This document shows positions 10,069 through 30,853 of a stretch of DNA of 64,000 nt, one piece after another. Below the pieces are notes generated by a model, which saw nothing but the letters and a program-made list of their open reading frames with translations, was not told the DNA's origin and ran no database searches. Source of the stretch: Brugia malayi (Eukaryota > Nematoda > Chromadorea > Rhabditida > Onchocercidae); assembly GCF_000002995.4 (NCBI RefSeq), contig NW_025062479.1, forward strand, positions 17,790,721 to 17,854,720. The letters run 5' to 3'. A program made the position numbers and the translations under genes. Numbering within the stretch: position 1 is the first letter of the stretch; each line of letters begins with the position of its first letter.

Positions 10069-12448
10069 TTATGGTTTAATTATCACTGAATTTTTTTGCG
10101 TCGTACCGTTGTGGTATTTTGTAGCTGTTGCAGTAGCAGTAATGTACTTCTGTCACAGTTCTATATTTTTGGTTGCCATGTAGCGTAGTTTAGGCAACGT
10201 TGACATATTGAAGTTCTTCAAAGTGTCGCATATGTATTTGTGAAGTAATTTATGATTGCTGTGCTCATTTATCTTTTATTTCAAGCCGTTTAATTCCTTT
10301 CTTCTTTTCTTTTTTTTGTACATTATTATCTTTATTTGTTATTATCATTATTTGAATCAATTAGTTATTACATATAAGTATTTCTGTTTTTGGAGCGAGC
10401 TTCCTGTTGTTTTGTGCAGGGTACGAATAATGTATTCAAGAAGATTTTCTTTTTTTGTGAAACCTGCTTCGGGATTCTTACCAACAGAAGGTGATTAACT
10501 TTATTGTGAATTATTTCCGTTATAGAAAATATATTATTTATTCAGCAGCACAACACTTGCACTGTTTTCATTTTGTGAGAAAACTTAAAATAATAAAAGA
10601 TGTAAATGGAATGCATGAAATAAAATGAGAGTGTGGATGAATTATTTTGCATTCTTACATTCTCATTTTAGAATCTTCCGGGACCATAAAAAGTAATACT
10701 AATGATGCGTGTTAACATCACACGGAAGCATTTGTTGATATGTATTGAGAGGGTTTTTTTTTTGTCAAATCTGCTTCGGAATTCTTACTAACAGAAGGTA
10801 ATTAACTTCCAAACATAAGCATTGAGAGTTTTAAACTTTTCCGAGTGTTTTCCAAAAACCACCAAAAAATTCAAAACCTTGTACTGGTAATTAGAAGATT
10901 TCCCTTCGTCATGAACAAAGTTTTATACGGAGTTTTATAGAATTTACTGCATGGAGTTTATTTGCGCGGACATTTCATTATTCTTAGTTAAGTTTACAAC
11001 TGTGTTTCATGAGGTCATCGGTATCATTGTCTTATCTTCTTTTCCTGACTTCATTAACAATTAGTTATCTGACGCACTCTCATTCTGTTAGTTACTGGTC
11101 GTCGCTGCTGGTCAATATTTCGTCACCATATTATTTATATTACAAAGTTTCATATCTTTGCAAACTTGTTGATCAAATAATCATGCTATTCTGAATATTC
11201 TCAACAATTACTCTTCTTTATAAAACTTTTGTGTTTGTTCGCATTTTTGCATTCTGATATCAATTTTCTTCCCAACTCACAAATATTTCTCCGTTTTCAA
11301 TACAAAGCTTTGGCGATCGAATCTCAAAGATAACTTACGTCAATTTTCATTGAAACGTCTTGGAATGATTGCCACGCATTATTCTAGAAATACTCTTTGC
11401 TTTCGTAACGAATCGCTTCAACTTTCTCTTCACTCACCTTGTTTACAATAAATTTCATAGCGACGTGATAACGAATAGTGAACATCAGCGGTGGTTTTCT
11501 GTTTTCTTGTCACACCGTCCATTCCTACGCTCAAACTACAGCTAAGCAATTCGGGGTTTTAAATGCATCTGTTGATATACTTTGGTCTTTGCATTCCCAC
11601 AACCTTATATACTCGCAAAATGCAGATATGCAATAAAGCAAGCACAAAAGGCTAAATATTACTGCCAGTGGTGGGGTCTGCTCCTTTTTAGTCTTTCCAG
11701 AATCAAAATGACATTCTTAAAAATGATTTTCAGTCTTAGAAATTTACTTCCTACCACAAATCTTAAATCAAATATTAAAATTTGATTTAGGCAACTCTTA
11801 CAATAAGTGTAACAAATCATCTGTACTAAGTGTAGTAGAAAGAGAAAGTCACTGCTAACAAACATTCAGCATCACAAAGGTTGAATCTTTTGACTGAGTG
11901 TCAATTAAGAAGAGGACAACTTTTGTTAGGCTCCAATATAGATTTACAATTCAATATAAATAAAATGAGCTTGAGTAATCTGCTCAGCTATCACTTACTG
12001 CTCATATTATATTATAGTTTAAGACTTTGTTCGAATAAGGAAACATATCAACTTTAACCAATAAATGGTGAAAAAATAGTCAAAAACCGCTGAATCCACC
12101 AAATTAAAACTGATCTGTATTATGATGTTAGGAAGTTTTTCAAATGTTGTTCGACTTAAATGTGATTGAGATTTCAATATCCATGACTCCAAATTCAATG
12201 AAATTCGCGTGTTTATAGTTTTTGGTTCTTTCTTGACAAATATTTTGGAATCGGTGTTCACTGCTCAGCAAATTCATCGCATTTTTAACTTAAAGATCGC
12301 ATAATATAAAGTGGAAAAACTGCTTCAGAGTGAATGTCTTTTTTAAGACGATATTTTTTGCGTTCTGCTTCCAAAAATTGAAAATATCTATAATAATTAT
12401 TATTATCATTAATTATTATATTTTAAATGCCTTTAATTCTTTAATTTC
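10069..12448. other. Intergenic region between PrimPol and the CBS genes
   Basis: PrimPol 3' UTR (AATAAA at 10592) and AT-rich spacer. It contains a diverged direct duplication (about 10430-10500 and 10738-10806) described separately. The ORFs at 10256-10498, 11009-11194, 11582-11785 and 12019-12261 (-) are low-complexity or hydrophobic with no family likeness. No tRNA or other RNA gene was seen. Confidence 0.6.
10430..10806 (+). repeat. Diverged direct duplication, two copies about 0.3 kb apart
   Basis: Copy 1 (about 10430-10500) and copy 2 (about 10738-10806) share a T-rich run followed by CTGCTTCGG-ATTCTTAC-AACAGAAGGT-ATTAACT with a few substitutions. Both copies hold the same in-frame reading up to a stop (FVKPASGFLPTEGD in copy 1, VKSASEFLLTEGN in copy 2). 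Confidence 0.8.
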
Positions 12449-12450
12449 AG
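12449..12450 (+). promoter_or_regulatory. Probable trans-splice acceptor of the first CBS gene
   Basis: TTTAATTTCAG lies 28 bases before the double ATG at 12479, and no upstream coding exon fits. It is the classic nematode 3' splice consensus, so an SL site or the end of a 5' UTR intron. Confidence 0.55.
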
Positions 12451-12478
12451 AAGTTGAATACTCAGCCACCCAGAAATA

Positions 12479-15400
12479 ATGATGTCGGAATTTGTAGATA
12501 GAATTATTGTGGATGATATCTTACCTTATAATGAAGAAGCAAAACACGAAAAACCATGGTACGAAAAAGCTCTGCTGAAGGATGTCCCGCATCAATATCG
12601 TAAATTGAGGTTGTTTCATTTCCAGTACAGAGCTCATGTAAATTTTTTCGCATAAGCGAAATTTGTCTACAAGAAAGCTAATTCTCTATTCATTCTATAT
12701 GAAGTGATTATTATCAGATTATTTATCCCTTTTTTTTTCTGTAAAAGAAAATCTGTTATGAGTTTTTTGAAGACTCCCGGATGGTAAGCCAGTGGACAAT
12801 GTGCTAGATGCTATCGGAGGGACACCGTTAGTGAAGCTGAACAGAATACCGCAGTCTATGGGTATTGAATGTAATGTGTGTGAGTGCATTTTTTTACGAA
12901 GTTGTAGCGATGATTTCAAAAAAAAAAAAAATCTATTGCTAGGAAATAGAAAATGTTAATAATCAGTTGCTCTATATTCTTATGATAAGAAAAAATTCAG
13001 CTTCTTACCGCAATGATATTCTGAATGCATCCCCGAGATTTGTTTAAATTCCAACATTCCGTTTGTTTCTCATAAAGAGAAAGAAGAATCTGTTAAGACT
13101 CCTTTTGAGTTAAAGAAGACTTTATTGCAGATGCCAAAATGGAATTCTTAAATCCAGGTGGTTCCATCAAAGATAGAGTTGCAGAGCGAATGGTTGACAT
13201 AGCGGAACGAACTAAAATCTTAAAACCGGGCATGACGTTGATTGAGCCATCAACCGGAAGTACAGGGATTAGTTTAGCAATGGTTGGAGCTGTTAAGGGT
13301 TACAAGTCTGTAATTGTGGCCGATAAAATTAGCATGGAAAAGGTTTTCATTTTGTTTTCTTTTTTTATGTATCAAATCGTTGTTTCATTTACTTGCGAAC
13401 GAATAAGTTTTTACATAAAATAACTTCCATTTCATTCTCTACAATATTTTCAAAATGAGTATTTTATGTTATATTTAGATCACATAATAGCCATTTGAAT
13501 TTCTCCGTTGTCTTTATTAATTAACACATACCCTTAGATTTTAATTTTAGTAAGTAATTCATTATAATGCATTTCTTAGTGCTGCAGGAGCAGCTAGCAG
13601 TTGAACTCTGTCTAAAGTAAAGTTCCACTCATAAATCGGTTGTTATACACTTCCAAATCTTCAATATTTTGGTCATATTCTTCTATTGAGGGATTGAAAT
13701 TATAAAGTATTGAGAAATATTTGTATATTAAAGGCATCGATGGAAAACTATATTTAAAATATAAGTAGAAAATTAAAAAAAAATTCGCAAAACATTATTG
13801 TTTTTTTTACCCAGTTGAAAGTCATGTACCACTGTTTTATTTTCTTAGTGATACATTACCAATCAATTTTTTATACCTTTAAAATATTTTCATTGATGAA
13901 TTTAGTTTGTCCATCATGATAAATAACAATCTTTTAAAAAAATATATAAAGAAAAATGATTCATAAGTGACAGAAATGAAACATAAAATTTATTTTAAAA
14001 TTAAATTGGTAGGAATAGTTTTTATCGCTTATCCTTCAGAACTTACTCATTTTCAGACGAGTGTCATCAACGAACTAGGTGGGAAAATAATTCATACCCA
14101 AGATAGTGTTCCATACGATTCACCATTCTCTTATTTTGGTGTGGCATTCGAGATGCGGCAAAAAGACAGAGACAACTCTCTGGTGCTTGATCAGGTTAAA
14201 TTGGTTCCGTTTGATTTCACATCGTTGTTCAAATTTTGTTTCCTAAATTAATGATAAGAAAATACAATTTTTATAATTCCTGTGAAACAATAAGTAAACA
14301 TATCGTTATTAAGAAAACAAAAAAATGGTTGTCGAAAATTATTTTAATATAGGAAATGAACTGTGAAAAGGATTGGAATAACAGTGTTTCTTTTAAAGTA
14401 AAATAAAAATACGTTATAAACATAAATAGTTAGTTGAAACTCAGTGTCTTCTGTTTCTATAGTACCTCAATCCGGCAAATCCTATCGCACATTATGAGAG
14501 CACCGCTGCGGAAATATTACATGCACTGGATAAAAAACTAGATATGATTGTGATTGGAGCAGGCACAGGCGGTACTGTAAGCGGAGTTGGACGACGTATC
14601 AGAGAAGAATGTGCTAATGTCACGGTATCTTACAATTTTTTCGAAATTTAATATTTTTTTTTTGCAATATAAATTGCCGGAAAATTTGAAATTTCGAGTA
14701 CAAATACTTCTTCATTTCTAGTTTTCGTTTTTTGGACACTTTTTATAACCTTTTTTCGTCCCCAACCTTTAAACATGTGATGATCTTCTCCAACTGATTA
14801 AATTCTATATCTATTTTAATTTCTCTGTAGATAGTTGGTGTAGATTCGGAAGGTTCAGTAATTAGTAGTGCTGGAGATGAAGAGAAGGAAGCCTTTGTTG
14901 AAGTGGAAGGTATTGGCTGTCATTTTGTACCACCTTTGCTTGATTACAATATTGTCGACAAATGGATCAAAGTGAATGATGCGGATACTTTCAAGTTCGT
15001 TTTCATAACTTCCTGAATTCATTTTAATGCTAACTCATTGAATTTGATTCCACTTTAGTTCTATTAAAAAAAAAAAAAAAACTTTATTTTAGCTCTATTA
15101 AATATTAATCTAAATTGATGAATTTATCCACCTATCACTTCCCTTTCTCATTCAGAATGGCTCGTCGATTGATACGTGAGGAAGGCTTATTGGTTGGCGG
15201 TAGTTCCGGTTCCAACATGGTAGCTGCTATGCAAGAATGTCAAAAACTCAAAAAAGGACAGAACTGTGTTGTCATTCTTCCCGATGGAATCCGAAATTAT
15301 ATGTGTGTTTATATTAAAATGATGTTATGCCATAATCATAAATATTTCACTGAAGATAATATCAGCAGACGTTTTTTCCTGATTTTCGTATTAAATTTTA

Positions 15401-15727
15401 GCTGTTTAAAAACTTTATCCTATTTCGAAAAAGTTAAAGCTTTCATTTTTTTTTTTATAAAATCTTCAATTCTCTTATTTTTTAAAAAGTATAAAAATAA
15501 TTACACTTTCTATTATGCAATTTAAATTTTTATTCCGACCCTGATAAATTTAATCAGAGCCAGTTCTTTCCGTATTTGATTGTGCCAATTAAAAATGATT
15601 AAAAATGGTTTGAAACTTATATGAAAATTATTTCATCTTCAGGTCTAAGTTTTTGAACAATGAATGGATGTTGAAACGATGCTTCATGGAACCAATTCAA
15701 CAAATTCCTATTATGCCTAGCGAGTAA
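12479..15727 (+). CDS. Cystathionine beta-synthase-like protein, diverged paralogue
   Basis: PLP fold-type II enzyme of the CBS/cysteine synthase family. Eight exons, 12479-12609, 12773-12879, 13131-13342, 14057-14194, 14463-14624, 14831-14994, 15156-15302 and 15643-15727, join in phase to 381 residues. The PLP lysine is kept (K93 in [10 protein letters not shown]), as is the phosphate loop [10 protein letters not shown] and the C-terminal [10 protein letters not shown] and [11 protein letters not shown]. It departs from active CBS where the substrate/PLP loop EPSSGNTG reads EPSTGSTG (Asn to Ser), and [10 protein letters not shown] reads VADKISMEK. Two ATGs are adjacent; the first is taken. 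No N-terminal heme motif and no C-terminal Bateman domains. AATAAA at 15816 suggests its own 3' end, 211 bases before the next CBS start. It may have altered activity or a regulatory role; this is inference. Confidence 0.9.
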
Positions 15728-15937
15728 TTCACCTCCGAAAATTTTTTAATCATCAAAGTGTTGAAATATAAGTTTTTGGCTCCCTCAAGATCCACTCTGG
15801 TTTCAATCCGATTTAAATAAATTATAGAAGAAAAGTAAGTATGTTGCTTTAATAAATAAATTGCAACTTAAGTTCTTCAAGTTAATATTTTCAAATGCTC
15901 GCTGAACGAATCTTTGAATTATCGTCCGGACAAGAAA
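15728..15937 (+). promoter_or_regulatory. Short spacer between the two CBS genes; possible operon junction
   Basis: Holds AATAAA at 15816-15821 and, about 60 bases later, an acceptor-like TTCTTCAAG at about 15880 before the second ATG. A poly(A) signal followed closely by an acceptor is the layout of a nematode intercistronic region, but an independent promoter cannot be excluded. Confidence 0.4.
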
Positions 15938-19686
<3,749 letters not shown>

Positions 19687-19977
19687 ATTTAAAGAGAAAT
19701 ATGAAAAGGTTGGAACAGAAACAAGTGTAGAATTTATTGCTTACATTGTTTTTTAGTTATAAGTGTTTCGGTGGTGCAGCTATAACACATATCTCTAAAT
19801 AAATTATCATGGCGTTATATTATGGTATTTCTTGGCACCATTTGAAAATGATATTAATAAAGCTTACTAAGAAATATCATTCAAGTCAAAAATTGTTAAT
19901 TAGACAAGCTAGAAGTTTCTCATATCTTGTTTAATGTTTAATATAAAACATGCAGTTAACCTCTATTTAAATGTTTA

Positions 19978-24823
<4,846 letters not shown>

Positions 24824-27800
24824 ATGTTGCTGTTATTTGCTATTATCTCAATATGCTGGATAACAAATCATTTCGGTATGTTTTTTACTGTGCTAATGAA
24901 AGTAGTCAGAACTAGCTTTTTATATACCATTAACAATGAAATTTAGAAACAACAGACAGAATTTTTAGTTGCAACTTTTCAAAGCCAAATAACAGGAGTA
25001 AAAAATCCATAACTTGATATAAAACAATCACAGATGCCCCGAAAATCTTAAAGCTTGGTGCATTCTTTGTGTTTAGCATAATTGAAAAGAAGTCCAAAAG
25101 ACATATAAAATATTTTATTTTCTATTGGATTTTTTAATTATATTTACTAATTCGACGAATTACGAATTTCTGCAAAATAATTATATATTTTCCCTCACTT
25201 TTACTAAATTGTTCGAATACGAAAAATGCTATGAACAAACTGAAGTGTAACTGGAATTTAATTCAGAAGCAACAGAAATGACAACAAAGATGGTAAATCC
25301 GGGCGTGGATTGTGACATAACATGGGACACTGGTTTGATGGAAAGCCCAGATGGAAATTCCGATTTATTCATGCTTTATACACCCATCGGGTTTGGGTTA
25401 GTCAAGCAGTTTTCTTTTTTAGTCAGAAAATGACAACTCTGCAAAGTTCTTTTGTCATTTCAGAACACTGGGCGTGTGGAAACTGGAATCTTGTTTACCT
25501 GGTTACAGTTTTCAAATCAGTGAAAAAAGATGTATACCTGAACGGCTCACACTGCAAACAAATGGTAAGCAAGCTAATATTTTAAAATTTGCAATTACGT
25601 AAATTTATAATCGTTATCTATAAGTGTACGATCACGCTGAGTTTCTTCCAATGGCTCTGGATGCATTACCACTTATCAATTTTAAAAAATAATTGGTCAT
25701 GATTTACTTATTTAAAATAATTTAGTATTCGAATTTTTGACGAATAAAACTTGACAAGTAAGTAACATTTGAAACTTTTTAGAAAAAAAAAAAAACGGAT
25801 GGAATGATAAGAAAACAATAGCTAAAAAATTAAAATATGTATTTGTTAGCCTTTTGCAATTGTCGTTGCTAACAAAAATTATCGCTACCTTCGTCCAATG
25901 TAACATCATTCCTTTGACAACAGCGCAACAATTATTTTATACAGCCTATATTATTTTATATGAATAAATTCTAATTAAAAGTATCATTTGATGAACACTT
26001 TTACTTCGCATTCTTGTCAGACTCATCAAATATCTTTCATGATTCAAAATTTCTTTCCACACAGAATTTCATTTTTAATTCAAGTCATTTGTAGTATTCC
26101 TCAACAATAACTGCGCAAATGATGAAGAATGTATTGATGGAACGGTCTGTGATCCAAATAATATGCGATGTTCGTGTCCCGTTGGCATGACAGCCAATCT
26201 AAATACTTTATCTTGTATTCCAACGTCGTCTTTATTAAAATCACTTCAACAAAAAGTATGTTAGGTGTAACTTTTTTTTATTTTCTAATTAGCCTATTGG
26301 CATATTCTCGTTTTTACTTTAGTTTCAAGATCAATATATTCTCAAACAGATGAAAATAATAACTTTCTCTTTGGTTTCTTGCTCAAATTATAAATAAAAT
26401 TTAACGAGAAAGAGAAAAATTAAAGTTAAAGTAGAAATAAAACAAAGGACATTAAAAATAAAAATAAACATATCAATCAACATTTGTTTGTTTAGAGCTT
26501 TCACTGCTAAATCCATAAAACACAAAGCTATTTCAAACTTTGTATTGATTGTAAATTTAGAGTAAATCAGTAATAGAATTTAATTAATCAATGAGAAGTT
26601 GAAAAAAAACACCCACTGAAGTAAAATTTCATTTACTTATTTAATGCTTACTAACCTTTTCTGCTCTTCTTTACAACTATAAAATAATAAGCCACTCTTC
26701 ACACATTTTAACTGTTGCTGAATTCAGAATTTGTTTTTTCAGAATCAATCAGAAAGAATAAAGTATGTAATTTGCATACTTTTCAGATAAACATTATTAG
26801 TTTCTATCTCTCTTAGTCAGTTATTAATAGATGAGAAATCAATGCATATTCCTGAAATGTTGTGTTAGTAATTTGATCTTTTAGGACTACAATGTGTATT
26901 CATCAAGTAAAAGTGAACCAGTTATGACTACTGGAAAGGACATACTATCAAATGCTTTTCACGGTAAATCAAAAAAAAAAAAAAGGAAAAAACTCTCTTC
27001 TCCTTATTCTCCTTTTCCTTTTTCGGTCCCTTCTTAATTTTCATGTTTATTAGTTTGCTAGCTTTTAAAAATTTACAAAACAAGGGGTGATAGCTGTTGT
27101 GTCTCTAAAAATTGCAATCAGACCAGCAGACAATATCTTTGTGACTGTCAAACTTTTTATGTATATGTCCTGTTAGATTTTAAGTGAGGCAAGTTAGAAA
27201 GTCTTCTTCAAATAATTAGTGATAATGTAATTTGTAGTACAAATGCCACCAGGAAGCAGCTGTTCAAATAATGAAATATGTGGTGGTGGTTCATTTTGCA
27301 GTCTTCCAATGAAATTATGTCTTTGTCCTGATGATATGGAAGATTTTGAGAGTCAATGTCGGATACCTGGACGACCTGCTGCCTTAACTGTGGGTAAGGC
27401 ACTATTTTGCAGAAAGTAATTTTAGGAGTAGCTATCATAGCTTTAAAACTAAGGTTAGGAGAAACTAAAGATTCTGCAAAATTCTATAAAGCAATTCAAA
27501 AGACTCTACAACTAATTTGATTCAAATCTATTTTGTAAGGTTCGAAAGGATGAATTACCGAATTGAAATAACAAATATCTGTTATCCATACGAGCGTACA
27601 AGCGCTACTCTTTACACCTTTTTCGCGATTAAAAAATATTACACCTCAACTTTGAGATTTTGTTTTATTTTATTTCTAAATAAAAGAAGCAAAATTTCAT
27701 TGATTCAATTGGTTCAAATGCTATCTGTAACACTACAGTGCTTTTTTTTAACTCTTGCGACATATGTCGGTGTACGTAGGAAAGCTATCAACATTCAGAG

Positions 27801-30800
27801 TTATTAATTAGCCATCTTTCTTCGCCAATAAAATATCCTCCTCCAGAAACGCTTTCAAAAGAAAAAAAAAAAGTTTTTTACTGAGACATGAGGTGACTGA
27901 TTTTCTTTTATCAATTTTTAATTTTCACAGGACCCGGTGAACTATGTAACAAAAATCAGGTATGTTCTCGTGGATCAGTATGTCATCCAATTATTCCTGT
28001 GTGCATCTGTCCGGAAAATACCGTTCTTCAAGAAAACTCCTGCTTTCCAGTTGGTAATATAGACTTAAAATAAGTGTTGTCTTATTTTACTCATCAATCT
28101 CCTTTCAAATCTTTATAACTTGACAATGACAAGTACTGAATGAATTGACTGATATCTAGTATTTGAGATACCACTTAAAACCTCATAAATAATTTGTTAG
28201 GTCAGAAGCTCAAATATTCTTTTTACAGGAATAAATAATCAAACCAAGAATATATGGAGAAAATCGGAAACCATAAGTACCAAAATGATTCATAAGTTCC
28301 CGGCAATACCTAAATTCGATGGAGAAGGACAAGCTGCTGTTGGATTTCCATGTCGTGCCAATATCGACTGCATCACAGGAGCATTCTGCAAAGGCACTAC
28401 CAATCCAGCCACTTGCCAGTGTCTCTCAACCCATGTCAACATTAATAATTTCTGTGAAAAAGGTTTTCTCTTTCTACAACTAGGATACTCGAGACTGTCT
28501 CGAAATATTATATATATGAAACGGTTTCGAGAATCAACTCTAGCATTATTGAATATTGAACTTATAATTGGTCAAAAAGTCAAGGTACAATTACAGAAGT
28601 ATGGCAGGTTGGTGACAACTGATGATCGAGTGTTATGATTTCAGTGATACATCCTGGACAAAGTGGATGTCATCATGATATCCAATGCTCGGTGACTTAC
28701 TCTGCTTCTAAATGTTCTGCTGGTCAATGTATCTGTCCGAATGGTTTTATTGCTATCGGACAAACTTGTAAACCAGGTTTTGGTTATGATTAATTCAAAT
28801 CATTACATTTTTTTAACAGCATATTTGAAAAAAAATTATTTATTGAAATCTAACTGCAAGAAGTGTAAAATAAACTTTGAGGAAAATGTATATTCTTTAG
28901 GAGGAACAAAATACGAACTATGTTCTTTACTTGAGTTAGAATAAGTTAACTGAAAACTGGTACTGTGAGCAAAACACTGTGAGATTCACAAGCGAATAAC
29001 TCCTATCGACTCAATTTATGCTACTTGGAAAAATATATAGACCGATAAAAAAAATGATCATATTCCCTTGATTTTAGAACGATACAGAAATTTCTAATGA
29101 AAATATGGTATGAATATTCAACTTTCAATTGTTCGCTCATTTTAACTTCTAGATAAGCATATAAAAGTACTATCTGCAGGAGTTTGCATGACTGATGGGG
29201 ACTGTAAAGGTGGTTCGAAGTGTCAGGATGGCTGGTGCATTTGTCCGGAAGCATCGATGAAAGTGGTTGATGGAAACTGTAAAAAGGTGATAGTGGATTA
29301 GTGAAGTTCGCTTCTTCTAAAAATTTTTTAAAAGAGAACGTCCTGACATGACAGTAACTGGACTTGAGAAATGAAGTTAAGATGGGGTTCAAATTGAAAA
29401 TCAAAATATAACTGAAAATTTCCAAAAAAATATCGAGACAGTTCATTAATAATGAATAGTTTCAGTGTGAAATATAAATGAATCTCTAACTTCTAGTCAT
29501 GATTGACTCTAAAGACCGAATTTTTATTGGCTACAGTTCTGATACTTTGAGAACTGGTAGTTTTCAGATCTATAGCGATTCACTCCTCACAACAATGCAG
29601 AATAATTCCACAGCAATAAACACGTTAATAAGCGATAATAAAATGATGACCTCGCAAATAAACTTGTCCGCTTCAAACATTGCACCATCTGCAATAAAAA
29701 TACCTGGTAGGTAAACTGAATTTTTTAATTAGTTCTACCAATTTTTCATTCTGACTAATCATAATTCTCACTGCAGTTTAGAAAACTGTTGTTTTGAAGA
29801 GATAAACAATTTCAAGTTGATGATTTCCACTTCACGCAGGATATTTCTTCAAAGTGTGAATCATATTTGAATATACAAGTGAAGGATAAATATGCATCTT
29901 CAAGAAAATTGCAATAACCTTGTACGTATCTTCTCCAAAAAAAAATTTCTGTAGTCTTGGATCGATAAAAAAGCTTCTGGGCTTTTCAAGAGTTAAGTTG
30001 AAAATACGATTAGAAATAGTTGTTTGACTATTTTTCGAATCACTATTTTCATCAAAAGTTGAAAAGAAAACATAATATCGTCGATAACGTGAACTAAAAT
30101 TTGGCTTGGAAATGACTGGGAATTCAGGCTGCATGAAAGATATGCCAGATATATGAGGACACTGAGACTTACATACTCTACCAAAAATTCTCTTGCACAT
30201 GGAATCACCTGCAGTAAAATAATTACTTAACAAATCAGTAATACGACTTTAACATCAGCCTTGTATTATGCTTAAAACAAACTAAGATAAAGTAAGTCCT
30301 TAAGCTGTGAATTGCAGAAATTTTTGAACCTGCAAAAACTTATGAACACAAAATTTTTTCAAAGCAATGAGTTATAGATGAAAACCAAATATTAAAAAAA
30401 AAGGAACTGTTTTTAGAGAGTATATTTATAGAAACGATCGAGAAGCTTTCGACTTTCGAACTTCTTATCGACCCTTTAACCTTATCGACAACGTCGCTAC
30501 AGTACGTTGGAGATATGTTACCTGCTGCTGGCGTCAATCAGTGGAAAAGGACAGGAACAACTACCTCAATTACCAGTGGCACTACTTCTGCTATATCAAT
30601 ACCGAATCGTCCTCCAGGCCAACCACGAATCACTGGACCACCATTAAGCAGACCACGTCTTCAGACGATCACAGTGCCAACCTACAAAATTCGGCCTGGA
30701 AATGGAATATGTCCTGTTCCAGACAGTGTTGTTCGTGATGAGAGTACCAACTATCTGATAGTCTGTAATGGTGAGAAACCGTTTTGCCCACCGAATTCTT

Positions 30801-30853
30801 ACTGTTACGTTACTGGATATGCTAATCAGGAATACAACTGTTGCCGGTCTTGA
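24824..30853 (+). CDS. Secreted multi-module EB-domain cysteine-rich protein
   Basis: Function unknown; EB modules are nematode extracellular cysteine-rich repeats, often next to Kunitz or Lustrin-type domains. Twelve exons join in phase to 609 residues: 24824-24875, 25267-25390, 25464-25564, 26095-26255, 26885-26963, 27238-27393, 27931-28053, 28229-28462, 28645-28776, 29180-29286, 29568-29706 and 30432-30853. The N-terminus ([13 protein letters not shown]) is a signal peptide. Modules follow the pattern Cx(4-8)C-x-G-x2-C...C-x-C-P...C, e.g. [78 protein letters not shown] and [17 protein letters not shown] Ser/Thr/Asn-rich linker follows, then a Pro-rich part and a terminal cysteine cluster (CPPNSYCYV...NCCRS) like a Lustrin cysteine repeat. 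Exon 2/3 uses a weak donor (25391) and a 73-base intron, so that join is less sure. AATAAA at 30906. Confidence 0.82.

Noticed and set aside
10256..10498. 80-codon hydrophobic ORF
   Set aside because: T-rich low-complexity DNA makes Phe/Leu/Ile ORFs by chance; only its last part, the duplicated repeat, is notable.
29021..29446. 141-codon minus-strand ORF
   Set aside because: It lies antisense to a confirmed EB-module exon and has no good splice borders or family likeness; likely a shadow.
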